DNA from: Phycicoccus avicenniae
GTDB taxonomy: Bacteria > Actinomycetota > Actinomycetes > Actinomycetales > Dermatophilaceae
NCBI RefSeq assembly: GCF_018139485.1
Contig: NZ_JAGSNF010000021.1
Location: 62,001 to 126,000, forward strand
Reading direction: 5' to 3'
Length of the DNA: 64,000 bases
The position numbers and the translations under genes are program-made. The notes under the pieces are model-generated. The model was given only the letters and a program-made list of their open reading frames with translations. It did not search any database and was not told the DNA's origin. The number at the start of each line of letters is the position of its first letter. The first letter of the stretch is position 1. Shown here one piece after another: positions 1 through 7,826 of this stretch.

Positions 1-825
1 GATGTCCCGGTCGGAGCAGATGAAGGTGAGCGTGCAGACCTGCGCGACGTTCGTCGGCACCTCCTGTCCCCCGAGCTGCGTCGGGGTCTCGTCGTCGAGG
101 GCGAAGGCGTCGGCGAGCGGGACGTACCGCGCCCCGGACCCGCCCGCGGCCGCCTCGACGGCCGCGTCGAGGGCGTCGAAACCCTCGGTCGCCGCGTCGA
201 GCTGCGCGGCGCCCTCGCCGAGGTAGCCGGCCGCGAGGAAGGGGTTGTAGTACCCGACGACGAGGACCGGCACGCCGGGCCCGGCCGCCGCGCTGAGCCG
301 CTCGAGGATGGCCGGGAGGTTCTCCTCGACGGTCGCGACCCCGTCGGTGACGCACGGCCCGTCCACGCTGAGCTCCGGGCCCACGCAGCCCAGCAGGTCG
401 TTGCCGCCGATGTCGATCGTCACGAGCGCCACGTCGTCCCGCTCTCGGAGCAGCCGCTCGGCCTGCTCGAGCTGGCTCCCCGCCTCGTAGTCGCACAGCC
501 CTCCGTCGAGCAGGGTCTGCGTCGACTCCCCGCTGCACGACAGGTTCTCGACCTCGAGGTCGGCCCCGTCGAGCAGGTTCGCCGCGAGCGCCGGGTAGGC
601 ACTGTCCCGCAGCTCGGTCCCGCCCGGCTGGTACCCGGCGGCCAGCGAGTCGCCCAGCGCGAGGTAGGTGGGACCACCCGCCTCGGTCTCGGTGGCGGAC
701 GGGCTCGGGCTCGCGGCCGTCGTCGTCGGCGTCGACGGGGCGGCGCTGTCGTCCTCCGCCTCGCCGCTGCACCCCGCGAGGAGGAGCGCGGCGACGGCGG
801 CGGATGCGGTGAGCAGGCGGGTCAC
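1..825 (-). CDS. SGNH/GDSL hydrolase lipoprotein (3' end outside window)
   Basis: The visible 275 residues start at GTG 825, preceded by GGAGGA seven bases upstream. A lipoprotein signal peptide ends in LLLAGC with the lipidation cysteine at residue 19, followed by a Ser/Thr/Pro/Ala-rich linker of about 30 residues. The catalytic domain begins with the GDS block (nucleophile Ser about residue 60, 'LALGDSLAAGY') and has the GGND block III at about residues 140-143. This is the SGNH/GDSL esterase-lipase family, expected to act on the outer face of the membrane. The block containing the catalytic Asp and His lies beyond position 1. The substrate cannot be told from the sequence. Confidence 0.85.
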   Translation of the reverse strand, partial: MTRLLTASAAVAALLLAGCSGEAEDDSAAPSTPTTTAASPSPSATETEAGGPTYLALGDSLAAGYQPGGTELRDSAYPALAANLLDGADLEVENLSCSGESTQTLLDGGLCDYEAGSQLEQAERLLRERDDVALVTIDIGGNDLLGCVGPELSVDGPCVTDGVATVEENLPAILERLSAAAGPGVPVLVVGYYNPFLAAGYLGEGAAQLDAATEGFDALDAAVEAAAGGSGARYVPLADAFALDDETPTQLGGQEVPTNVAQVCTLTFICSDRDI

Positions 826-908
826 GGGGGTCCTCCGGGATGTCGGGCGTCGTCCGACCTCAACGTACGAGGTCCGCGCCGCGTTTCCGGCCCCGGTCCG
901 CGGGGTCG

Positions 909-914
909 TACCGT
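909..914 (+). promoter_or_regulatory. -10 box TACCGT for a leaderless transcript
   Basis: TACCGT lies 7 nt before ATG 922, the TANNNT-7-start spacing repeated at many genes in this window. It favours ATG 922 over the in-frame GTG 913, which overlaps the box. No Shine-Dalgarno sequence is present. Confidence 0.5.
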
Positions 915-921
915 GGCGCCG

Positions 922-1797
922 ATGACCTGCCTCGACCGCGCCACGTGGACCGCCCGGGCGGCCGCCCACGCGGCCCGGGTCGATGCCGCCACGGCCGGGC
1001 ACCGGGAGCGCCGCGCCGACGGGCGTGCCCACCCCGTCGAGGACTTCCTCTTCCGCTACTACCGACACTCCCCCGCCAAGCTGCGGCGGTGGCACCCCGG
1101 CGCCGGGATCGTCCTCGCCGACGCGGCGGGGACCGAGCACGCCGGGTGGCGGCACTACCGGGTCGACGGGGACGAGGTGTCCGTCGACGTCCAGGGCTTC
1201 CTCGCCGAGCGCGGTCCGGCGGTGGCGTTCGTCCGGGAGCTGCTGACCGCGACCCTCTCGCGGCCGCCGCACCTCGGCTGCTTCGGGCTCCACGAGTGGG
1301 CGATGGTGCACCGGCTCCCGCAGGACGACGTCCGCCACCCCGGCTGGCCGCTGCGGCTCGGTCCGGAGGCCACCGACGACGTGCTCGAACGGCACACGGT
1401 CCGCTGCACGCACTTCGACGCCCACCGGTTCTTCACCGACAGCGCGGCCCCGCGCAACACCGTCACCCCCACCCGCGAGCGCCAGACCGCGCTGGAGCAG
1501 CCCGGGTGCCTCCATGCGGGGATGGACGTCTACAAATGGGCGTTCAAGCTCGCCCCTCTCGTCCCGAGCGACCTCACCGCGGACGCCTTCGAGCTCGCCC
1601 ACGAGATCCGGGTGCTCGACATGCGGGCCTCGCCGTACGACCTGCGCGACCTCGGCTACGAGCCGGTCATGGTCGAGACGGCCGAGGGCAAGGCCGAGTA
1701 CCTCGAACGACAGCGCGCCTTCACCGACCGCTCGAACGCCCTCCGGCGCCGGCTCCTCGACGTCCTCGAGGGATCGGTACGCACCTGCGCCCCCTGA
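922..1797 (+). CDS. putative 3-methyladenine DNA glycosylase family protein
   Basis: This 291-residue protein belongs, by remembered similarity, to an actinobacterial family usually labelled 3-methyladenine DNA glycosylase. Recognisable blocks are 'VEDFLFRYY' near the N terminus, 'FGLHEWAMVH' near residue 120, and a C-terminal stretch with 'CLHAGMDVYKWAFKL' and 'RVLDMRASPYDL'. The protein is soluble, with no signal peptide or membrane segment. The enzymatic label is inherited from databases, and I see no helix-hairpin-helix motif typical of AlkA/Tag glycosylases, so base-excision activity is uncertain. ATG 922 is chosen because it follows a TACCGT box by 7 nt. It is divergent from the lipoprotein and is probably transcribed alone. 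Confidence 0.6.
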   Translation: MTCLDRATWTARAAAHAARVDAATAGHRERRADGRAHPVEDFLFRYYRHSPAKLRRWHPGAGIVLADAAGTEHAGWRHYRVDGDEVSVDVQGFLAERGPAVAFVRELLTATLSRPPHLGCFGLHEWAMVHRLPQDDVRHPGWPLRLGPEATDDVLERHTVRCTHFDAHRFFTDSAAPRNTVTPTRERQTALEQPGCLHAGMDVYKWAFKLAPLVPSDLTADAFELAHEIRVLDMRASPYDLRDLGYEPVMVETAEGKAEYLERQRAFTDRSNALRRRLLDVLEGSVRTCAP

Positions 1798-1887
1798 ACG
1801 CCCACGCCGGTGCGAGCGTGGAGGTCATGACCGTGACCGGACACGACACAGCCGAAGGCCCGAGCGTCCCCCCCGACCCCCGAGGAG

Positions 1888-3132
1888 GTGCGCACCGCCC
1901 GCAAGGCGGTCATCGCCTCCTCCGTCGGCAACGCCCTCGAGTGGTTCGACATCATCGTCTACTCGAGCTTCGCCGTCGTCATCAGCGAGCTGTTCTTCCC
2001 CGAGGTGTCGGGGTTCGCCGCCCTGATGTTCACCTTCCTCACGTTCGCGGTGTCCTACCTCGTGCGCCCTCTCGGCGCGGCGGTCATCGGGAACTGGGCC
2101 GACCGGCACGGGCGCAAGCGTGCGCTGTCCTTCACGATCCTCCTCATGACCCTCGGCACCGGTCTCATGGCCGCCGCCCCCACGGCGGCCGTCGTCGGAC
2201 CTGTCGCCGCCGGACTGTGGCTGCTCGGCAGCCGGCTCGTCCAGGGCTTCTCGGCCGGCGGGGAGTTCGGTTCGGCGACGACGTTCCTCATCGAGAGCGC
2301 CCCGGACCGCAAGGCCTTCTACGGCAGCTGGCAGGTCGCCACCCAGGGCGCCGCCCTCGTCCTCGCATCAGCCTTCGGGCTCGGGCTCACGACGACGCTC
2401 TCCCGGGAGGACCTCTACTCGTGGGGCTGGCGCGTCCCGTTCCTCTTCGGGATGCTCATCGGCCCCGTGGGGTGGTACATCCGCCGCCGGATGAGCGAGA
2501 CGCACGACTTCGAGACCGCCGAGAAGGTGTCGTCGCCCATCGGCACGGCCCTCTCGACGCACCTGGTCCGGGTCCTCGCGGCGGCAGGGGCCGTGGCCCT
2601 CGCGTCGCTGTCGGTCTACCTCATCCTCTACATGCCGACCTTCGCCGTCGACAGTCTCGGCCTGCCGGCCTACGCCGGCTTCCTCGGCGGGATCATCGCC
2701 GGGGTCGTGACGCTCGTCGGCACGCCGTTCGTCGGACGCCTCGCCGACCGGGTGGGTCCGGGCCGGGTCATGGTCGTCGCCGCCGTGGCGGCGGCGGTCC
2801 TCGCCTGGCCGCTGTTCCAGCTCGTCGTGGCCGTGCCGACCGTGGCGGTCCTCACCGTCGTCCAGGTCGTGTTCGGTGCGCTCATGGCCGCGTACTTCGG
2901 TCCGCTCCCCGGGCTCTACGCGGACCTCTTCCCCACCAACGTCCGCACCACGGGGATGGCGGTCGGCTACAACCTCGGTGTCCTCGTCTTCGGCGGGTTC
3001 ACCGGTGCGATCTTCACCTTCCTCATCGAGGTGACGGGGTCACCGACCGCCCCGAGCATCTACTTCGTCGGCATCGCGATCGTCTCCCTCGTCACCGTCC
3101 TCCTCGCCCGCAGGAGCTACCGCGTGCGCTGA
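1888..3132 (+). CDS. MFS transporter, metabolite:H+ symporter (MHS) type; 5' end probably frameshifted
   Basis: The 414-residue open frame carries 12 predicted membrane segments and the MHS-type MFS signature: 'NALEWFDIIVYS' at the start, the 'NWADRHGRKRAL' loop between helices 2 and 3, and 'RLVQGFSAGGEFG'. Family members (ProP, ShiA, KgtP, CitA types) import small organic acids or osmolytes with protons; the substrate is not deducible. The annotated GTG 1888 abuts its own GAGGAG and is a poor start. Upstream in the same frame lies a typical N terminus (TPEEVRTARKA) without a start codon, while ATG 1827 opens a fitting N terminus in the neighbouring frame. Removing one C from the 7-C run at 1868-1874 would join them into one protein starting at 1827. 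Confidence 0.75.
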   Translation: MRTARKAVIASSVGNALEWFDIIVYSSFAVVISELFFPEVSGFAALMFTFLTFAVSYLVRPLGAAVIGNWADRHGRKRALSFTILLMTLGTGLMAAAPTAAVVGPVAAGLWLLGSRLVQGFSAGGEFGSATTFLIESAPDRKAFYGSWQVATQGAALVLASAFGLGLTTTLSREDLYSWGWRVPFLFGMLIGPVGWYIRRRMSETHDFETAEKVSSPIGTALSTHLVRVLAAAGAVALASLSVYLILYMPTFAVDSLGLPAYAGFLGGIIAGVVTLVGTPFVGRLADRVGPGRVMVVAAVAAAVLAWPLFQLVVAVPTVAVLTVVQVVFGALMAAYFGPLPGLYADLFPTNVRTTGMAVGYNLGVLVFGGFTGAIFTFLIEVTGSPTAPSIYFVGIAIVSLVTVLLARRSYRVR

Positions 3133-3169
3133 TCCGGCGGCCGGTCCGCCCGTACCCCGTCACGGCCGC

Positions 3170-3175
3170 TAGCGT
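3170..3175 (+). promoter_or_regulatory. -10 box TAGCGT for leaderless HIT gene
   Basis: TAGCGT sits 8 nt before ATG 3184. The sequence between them (cgaggtcc) has only a GAGG too close to the start to act as a normal ribosome binding site, so a leaderless mRNA is the simpler reading. Confidence 0.5.
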
Positions 3176-3183
3176 CGAGGTCC

Positions 3184-3642
3184 ATGGCCGACTGCTTCGT
3201 GTGCACCGAGAACGCCCGCCCCGACCTGCCGCCCCGGGACCGGGTCGTCGTCACCGACCACTGGCGGGTCGCGCACGCCTTCGACACCTCGCTGCCGGGA
3301 TGGCTCGTGCTCGACGCCCGTGAGCACGTCACCGCCCTCGACGAGCTGCCGCCCGCTGCCCACGCCGAGCTCGGTGACCTGCTCGGCCGGCTCACCGCCG
3401 CGCTGCGGGCCCACACCGGCTGCGCGAAGACCTACGTCATGCAGTTCTCCGAGGCCGAGGGCTTCGGGCACCTCCACGTCCACCTCGTGCCACGCCCGGC
3501 CGACCTGCCCGACGACTCCCGCGGTCCCGGCGTCCTCCGGTTCCTCGGGCCGGACGCCGCCGGCGAGCAGGTCCCCGAGGACGAGCGGGACCGCATCGCC
3601 ATGCACCTCGCGGCCCTGCTCCGACCGGGTGCGCTCGCCTGA
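3184..3642 (+). CDS. HIT family protein
   Basis: The 152-residue cytoplasmic protein has the histidine triad 'HLHVHLV' near residue 100 (H-x-H-x-H), which defines HIT nucleotide hydrolases and transferases. These act on AMP-linked substrates such as adenosine phosphoramidates or dinucleoside polyphosphates. The N-terminal 'CFVCTENA' resembles the zinc-binding CxxC start of HINT/Fhit-type proteins. It has its own -10 box and faces the convergent cimA gene 33 bp away. The exact substrate cannot be assigned. Confidence 0.85.
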   Translation: MADCFVCTENARPDLPPRDRVVVTDHWRVAHAFDTSLPGWLVLDAREHVTALDELPPAAHAELGDLLGRLTAALRAHTGCAKTYVMQFSEAEGFGHLHVHLVPRPADLPDDSRGPGVLRFLGPDAAGEQVPEDERDRIAMHLAALLRPGALA

Positions 3643-3675
3643 TGGGCCGGGCCGTCGCCGCGGTCCGGGCTCGGG

Positions 3676-5268
3676 TCAGCGTGGGTCGACGCCCGCCTTG
3701 ACGAGACCGTAGGTCACCGACTCCAGCAGCGCGTCCCAGCTCGCCTCGAGGATGTTCGCCGCGACACCGATCGTCGTCCACGACGTCGTCCCGTCCGAGG
3801 TCTCGATGAGGACCCGGGTCACCGCGTCCGTGCCGTGCGCCGCGTCGAGGATGCGGACCTTGTAGTCGATGAGCTCGAGCCCGGCGACCTCCGGGTACGT
3901 CGTCGCGATGGCGGTCCGCAGGGCGTGGTCGAGGGCGTTGACCGGGCCGTTGCCCTCGCCGGTCTCGACGTGCCGCTCCCCCGCCGCCCGGACCTTCACG
4001 GTCGCCTCGGACAGGGCGTCGGCGTCGCCACGGGCGTCGGTGATGACCCGCCAGGACTCGACCTCGAAGTACGCCGGCAGCGTGCCCTCGATCTCGCGGC
4101 GCAGGAGCAGCTCGAAGCTGGCGTCGGCGGCGTCGAAGGTGTACCCGCGCAGCTCCCGCTCCTTCACCGCCGCCAGCACCCGCTGCAGCGTGGCGGCGTC
4201 GCCCTCGTCGGACGCGTCGAGGCCGAGCCCGAGCTCGCGCGACTTCAGCTCGATGGACGCCCGGCCGGCCATGTCCGAGACGAGCATCCGCATGTCGTTG
4301 CCGACGTGCTTGGGGTCCAGGTGCTGGTAGAGGTCCGGGTCGACCTTGATCGCGCTCGCGTGCAGCCCGGCCTTGTGCGCGAAGGCGCTCGAGCCGACGT
4401 ACGGCTGCCGCGAGTACGCCGGGACGTTCGTCACCTCGGCGATGGCGTGCGCGATCCGGGTCGCGTCCTGGAGGCGGTGCGGGTCGAGCAGGTCGCGGCC
4501 CTGCTTGAGCTGGAGGTTCGCGACGACGGTCAGCAGGTCGGCGTTGCCGGTCCGCTCGCCGTAGCCGTTGATCGTTCCCTGGACGTGGCTGGCCCCCGCC
4601 TCCACCGCCGCCATCGAGTTCGCGACGGCGCACCCGGTGTCGTTGTGGCAGTGGATGCCGACCCGGGCCCCGGTGCTCGAGACGACGTCGTCGACGACGG
4701 CCCCTACCTCGCCGGGCAGCAGCCCGCCGTTCGTGTCGCAGAGGGCCACGACCTCGGCACCGGACTCGACCGCGGCCCGGACCGCCTCGAGGGCGTAGTC
4801 GCGGTCGGTGCGGTATCCGTCGAAGAAGTGCTCGGCGTCGAGGAACACCCGGCGGCCCTCGGCCCGCAGGAACGAGACGGTGTCGCGGATCATCGCCAGG
4901 TTCTCCGCCAGGGTCGTGCGCAGGGCGCGCTCGACGTGGCCGGTGTGCGACTTCGCGACGAGGGTGACGACCTGGGCCTGGCTGTCGAGCAGCGCCCGCA
5001 CGAGGGGGTCGGCGTCGGCGCGGCCCCCGGCGCGGCGGGTCGCGCCGAACGCCGCGAGCGTGGCGTTCCGCAGCCGCAGGTCCCGCGCGGCCCGGGCGAA
5101 GAACTCGGTGTCCTTCGGGTTCGCCCCCGGCCAGCCGCCCTCGATGTAGCCGACGCCCAGCTCGTCGAGGTGGGACGCGATGGCCAGCTTGTCGGCCACC
5201 GAGAGGTTGAGCCCCTCCTGCTGCGCGCCGTCGCGCAGGGTCGTGTCGTACACGTGCAGGTCGGTCAT
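3676..5268 (-). CDS. cimA: citramalate synthase
   Basis: This 530-residue enzyme of the alpha-isopropylmalate/homocitrate synthase family condenses pyruvate with acetyl-CoA to (R)-citramalate, the first step of threonine-independent isoleucine synthesis. The N-terminal catalytic barrel begins 'DTTLRDGAQQEG' (residues 8-19, with the catalytic Arg-Asp). It carries the metal-binding 'IHCHNDTG' near residue 205 and 'GYGERTGNADL' soon after; a C-terminal LeuA-type regulatory domain follows. The long TIM-barrel variant with 'EGGWPGANPKDTEFF' is the CimA rather than the LeuA form. ATG 5268 has GAGGA seven bases upstream. It is preceded by a leader peptide with three consecutive Ile codons and an attenuator, which supports an isoleucine role. 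Confidence 0.9.
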   Translation of the reverse strand: MTDLHVYDTTLRDGAQQEGLNLSVADKLAIASHLDELGVGYIEGGWPGANPKDTEFFARAARDLRLRNATLAAFGATRRAGGRADADPLVRALLDSQAQVVTLVAKSHTGHVERALRTTLAENLAMIRDTVSFLRAEGRRVFLDAEHFFDGYRTDRDYALEAVRAAVESGAEVVALCDTNGGLLPGEVGAVVDDVVSSTGARVGIHCHNDTGCAVANSMAAVEAGASHVQGTINGYGERTGNADLLTVVANLQLKQGRDLLDPHRLQDATRIAHAIAEVTNVPAYSRQPYVGSSAFAHKAGLHASAIKVDPDLYQHLDPKHVGNDMRMLVSDMAGRASIELKSRELGLGLDASDEGDAATLQRVLAAVKERELRGYTFDAADASFELLLRREIEGTLPAYFEVESWRVITDARGDADALSEATVKVRAAGERHVETGEGNGPVNALDHALRTAIATTYPEVAGLELIDYKVRILDAAHGTDAVTRVLIETSDGTTSWTTIGVAANILEASWDALLESVTYGLVKAGVDPR

Positions 5269-5451
5269 CGGTCCATCCTCGGTCGTGCCGGTCACCCGGC
5301 GTCCGGGCCCCGGCCCGTGCGGGCCGGGGCGTCGACGCGTGTCGTTCCGTTCTCCGTCATCGACCGGCGCTGCCCGGGCCGCCCGAGGGGTGGGGGGCGG
5401 CCCGCCGTCGCCGGCCGGTGTCGCCCTCCACGCGTGGTGACGACCCCGACC

Positions 5452-5482
5452 AAACGAAAAGACCCCCCGGGTACGGGAGGTC
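5452..5482 (-). terminator. Rho-independent attenuator terminator of cimA
   Basis: On the minus strand a 9-bp stem (gacctcccg / cgggggguc, one G-U pair, 4-nt loop) is followed directly by UUUUCGUUU. It lies about 185 bp upstream of the cimA start and downstream of the Ile leader peptide, the position of a classical attenuator terminator. Confidence 0.8.
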
Positions 5483-5483
5483 T

Positions 5484-5509
5484 GCGCGACGAGGAAGGTC
5501 TCGTCGCGC
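5484..5509 (-). promoter_or_regulatory. leader stem-loop (pause/competing hairpin) of the cimA attenuator
   Basis: A perfect 10-bp stem (gcgcgacgag ... ctcgtcgcgc, 6-nt loop) starts at the last base of the leader-peptide stop codon and ends one base before the terminator. A ribosome at the stop codon or at the Ile codons would occlude its 5' arm. I could not identify an unambiguous antiterminator pairing. Confidence 0.7.
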
Positions 5510-5553
5510 TAGCCGATAATGATCGCGGTGGTGGCCGCGTCACGGAACGTCAC
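5509..5553 (-). CDS. 14-residue isoleucine leader peptide of cimA
   Basis: GTG 5553 opens a 14-codon frame, MTFRDAATTAIIIG, ending in TAG at 5509-5511. Three consecutive isoleucine codons (atc att atc), including the locally rare att, lie directly before the last Gly codon and the stem-loop. The arrangement leader peptide, stem-loop, U-tailed terminator, biosynthetic gene is that of translation-coupled attenuation: ribosome stalling for want of charged Ile-tRNA should permit read-through into cimA. A GATGCT hexamer at 5560-5565 is 6 nt before GTG, so the leader may be leaderless. It is too short for standard gene callers. Confidence 0.75.
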   Translation of the reverse strand: MTFRDAATTAIIIG

Positions 5554-5633
5554 GGCGTCAGCATCGCACGCCCGGGGCCCCTCCCCGCAGGGTCCGTCCA
5601 CATCGTGACCACGACGAGACGTCGCCGCACGGC

Positions 5634-6758
5634 TCAGGCGGACCCCGCAGGCTGCACCGCGGCCTCCCACCACGCCTCGAGCGGCGGAGGCGCCGAGACG
5701 TCGACCCTGTCACCGACGCGGGGCACGCAGACCTCGACGCCCTGGGTCGCGGCGGCGACGAGCAGCCGCTCCACGGGCTCGGCCCACGGGTGCGGAGCGA
5801 GGACGAACGTGCACCAGTGGATCGGCAGGAGCAGTCCCCCGCCCATCTCACGGACCGCCGCGACGGCCTCCTCCGGGTCGAGGTGGATGTCGCGCCACGA
5901 GTCGTCGTACGCCCCGACGGCCATGAGGGCGACGTCGAAGGGGCCGTGCTCCGCCCCGATCGCGTCGTAGCCCGGGAACCAGCCCGTGTCGCCGCTGAAG
6001 AACACCCGGCCGGCCTCGCCGGCGACGACCCACGAGGCCCACAGGGTGCCGTCGCGCCGCACGCCCCGTCCCGAGAAGTGCTGGGACTCGACGGCCGTGA
6101 CGCGCACCCCGGACACCTCGTGGCCCTCGCCCCAGTCGCACTCGAGCACCCGGTGGGCGGGCACGTCCCACGCCTCGAGGTGAGCCCCGACACCGAGCGG
6201 GACGACGAAGACCGCGTCCGTGGCCGTCGCGAGCGCCTGCACGGTGTCCATGTCGAGGTGGTCGTAGTGGTCGTGCGAGACGACGACGGCGTCGACGGGC
6301 CCGATCCGCTCGAGCGGGACGGGCACGGCGTGCAACCGCCGGGGGCCCACGTGACGGCTGGGTGAGCAGCGCTCGCTCCACACCGGGTCGAGGAGCAGGC
6401 GCACCCCGTCGAGCTCGACGAGTGCGCTCGCGTGCCCGAACCACGTGACGTGCAGGCCGGTGGTCGCCGGCTCGCGCAGGGCGCTGACGACGGGGACGGC
6501 GCCGGGGGGCCGCCGGGTCTCGGCGGTCTCGCGGAAGCGGTCGACGAACTCCCGCTGGCCCGCCGGCATCGCGCGGGCGGACGCGAGCCGGTTGTGGAAG
6601 GCCCCGTCCCGGTAGTGGGGCGAGCGCTGCATCCGCGCGAGCCTCGGGCCGGTCGCCCGGGCCCCGAGGGCTGCGGGCACGCCCCGGCCGGCGACGGCGA
6701 GCGCACCGAGGGCTCCGGCGGCGCCCGCGGCGACCGCGAGCCGGTTGAACGTCGTCAC
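5634..6758 (-). CDS. metallo-beta-lactamase fold hydrolase (UlaG/NAPE-PLD-like)
   Basis: The 374-residue protein has an N-terminal hydrophobic segment (about residues 6-28, membrane anchor or signal) and then the MBL fold. 'VTWFGHASALVEL' is the typical entry of the UlaG/NAPE-PLD branch, 'SHDHYDHLD' is the HxHxDH metal site, 'FSGDTGWF' supplies the metal-bridging Asp, and 'LPIHW' the last His. This branch contains lactonases, phosphodiesterases and N-acyl-phosphatidylethanolamine-type lipases, so the substrate is open. GTG 6758 is preferred because GACAAT lies 6 nt upstream (leaderless pattern); the in-frame ATG 6800 would add 14 residues. It faces away from the gene at 6838. Confidence 0.8.
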   Translation of the reverse strand: MTTFNRLAVAAGAAGALGALAVAGRGVPAALGARATGPRLARMQRSPHYRDGAFHNRLASARAMPAGQREFVDRFRETAETRRPPGAVPVVSALREPATTGLHVTWFGHASALVELDGVRLLLDPVWSERCSPSRHVGPRRLHAVPVPLERIGPVDAVVVSHDHYDHLDMDTVQALATATDAVFVVPLGVGAHLEAWDVPAHRVLECDWGEGHEVSGVRVTAVESQHFSGRGVRRDGTLWASWVVAGEAGRVFFSGDTGWFPGYDAIGAEHGPFDVALMAVGAYDDSWRDIHLDPEEAVAAVREMGGGLLLPIHWCTFVLAPHPWAEPVERLLVAAATQGVEVCVPRVGDRVDVSAPPPLEAWWEAAVQPAGSA

Positions 6759-6764
6759 CTCCCC

Positions 6765-6770
6765 ATTGTC
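6765..6770 (-). promoter_or_regulatory. -10 box GACAAT, leaderless start of the MBL-fold gene
   Basis: GACAAT is 6 nt before GTG 6758 on the minus strand and overlaps no other coding sequence; spacing matches the other leaderless genes here. Confidence 0.4.
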
Positions 6771-6837
6771 ACCCCCGGCGTCGGCCGACCCGAACCCCAT
6801 ATCGTGGAGGGGCACCGCCCCCGACCCGGAGAGGACG

Positions 6838-7710
6838 ATGGACGAGCACGGCGGCGACCTCACCCGCGCACCCCTGGAGTACCCGGGGGTGCCCGTCGCG
6901 GGACCCCGGCTCGTCGTCGGGGACTGCGCCCACACCGTCCGACCGCGGCGGTCCCGCGGGCTCGGCTCGGCCCGCTCCGGCGGCTGTCGTCGCTGCGAGG
7001 TTCCCGTCGGCTCCGGCGCGGACTCCCTGGACCGGACCCTCCACCGGCTCGGGGCGGCCCCGCTCGCCGAGCGCACCCCGCTGCTCGCCGTCGGCTCGAA
7101 CGCCGCCGCGTCCGTCATCCGCCACAAGCTGACCCGCGTCGGTGTCTCCAGCGTCGTCCCGCTCCTCACCGGTGTCGTGCGCAACCTCGCGATCGGCCAC
7201 ACCGCATACGTCTCGCGGGGCGGCTACGTCCCCGCGGCGCCGGTCCACCGCTCGCGGGCGCGCACCCCCGTGGTCCTCCAGCTCGTCGACGACGAGCAGC
7301 TCGCGGCCATCGACGCGACCGAGGGCGGGTACGACCGGGTGGAGCTGCGCGCCGGTCACTACCCGCTCGTCCTCACCGGCGGCGTCCGGCCCACCCGCTT
7401 CCACGTCTACGCCGCGAGCGAGGGCGTCCTCGGGCTGCCCGGGACCGGGCGCCGGTTCCTCCCGCAGCACGAGGTGCTCGGAGCCCTCCACGCGGAGGGG
7501 ATGCCGCACACCGACGAGGTCGAGCCCGCCGCCATCGCCGCGCGGTTCGCGGCCTCCCCCGACCACCGGCTCGAGGTCAAGGGCGCCATCGCGGACCGCG
7601 GGATGGCCGTCGACGCCGGACTCGTCTCCCACCCCGCGGGGGTGCTGCGCTGGCCGGACGTCGTGCGGACCCCGCGCCGGCGGCGACGCGTCGCCCGCGG
7701 CCACCGCTGA
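6838..7710 (+). CDS. gamma-glutamylcyclotransferase-fold protein, hypothetical
   Basis: The 290-residue product has an unusual Arg-rich N-terminal stretch of about 75 residues with three cysteines, one alone (GDC) and two in 'GGCRRCEV', and then a domain beginning 'TPLLAVGSNAAASVI'. That GSN block, the later 'AYVSRGGYVPA' and 'LAAIDATEGGYDRVEL', resembles the gamma-glutamylcyclotransferase/AIG2-like fold, where a conserved Glu cyclises gamma-glutamyl amines. The match is weak and recalled rather than computed. TATCGT at 6800-6805 gives a transcript with a short 5' UTR, and GGAGAGGA lies just before ATG 6838. A large hairpin follows the gene. Confidence 0.6.
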   Translation: MDEHGGDLTRAPLEYPGVPVAGPRLVVGDCAHTVRPRRSRGLGSARSGGCRRCEVPVGSGADSLDRTLHRLGAAPLAERTPLLAVGSNAAASVIRHKLTRVGVSSVVPLLTGVVRNLAIGHTAYVSRGGYVPAAPVHRSRARTPVVLQLVDDEQLAAIDATEGGYDRVELRAGHYPLVLTGGVRPTRFHVYAASEGVLGLPGTGRRFLPQHEVLGALHAEGMPHTDEVEPAAIAARFAASPDHRLEVKGAIADRGMAVDAGLVSHPAGVLRWPDVVRTPRRRRRVARGHR

Positions 7711-7749
7711 CGGCCGCCCGTCCCGAGGCGCACCAGCTGCCCGACACCC

Positions 7750-7811
7750 GTCGAGGTCGGGCAATACGCAGGGCACACGCCGTTCCCGTCTGCGTGTTGC
7801 CCGATCTCGAC
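7750..7811. repeat. 62-nt palindromic element between convergent genes
   Basis: Two 22-nt arms (7750-7771 and 7790-7811) pair over their full length, with 20 Watson-Crick pairs and two positions (7756/7805 and 7765/7796) that become G-U only in the plus-strand RNA; the loop is 18 nt. It lies between the convergent genes ending at 7710 and 7827. There is no U tract on either strand, so it may be a structured (L-shaped) terminator or a REP-like palindrome. The wobble pattern suggests folding of the plus-strand transcript. Confidence 0.75.
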
Positions 7812-7826
7812 GCCTGGGTGACGGCG

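Noticed and set aside
840-3323. 827-codon frame covering the glycosylase and MFS genes
   Set aside because: Arg/Pro-rich shadow; the overlapping frames have recognisable families and proper starts.
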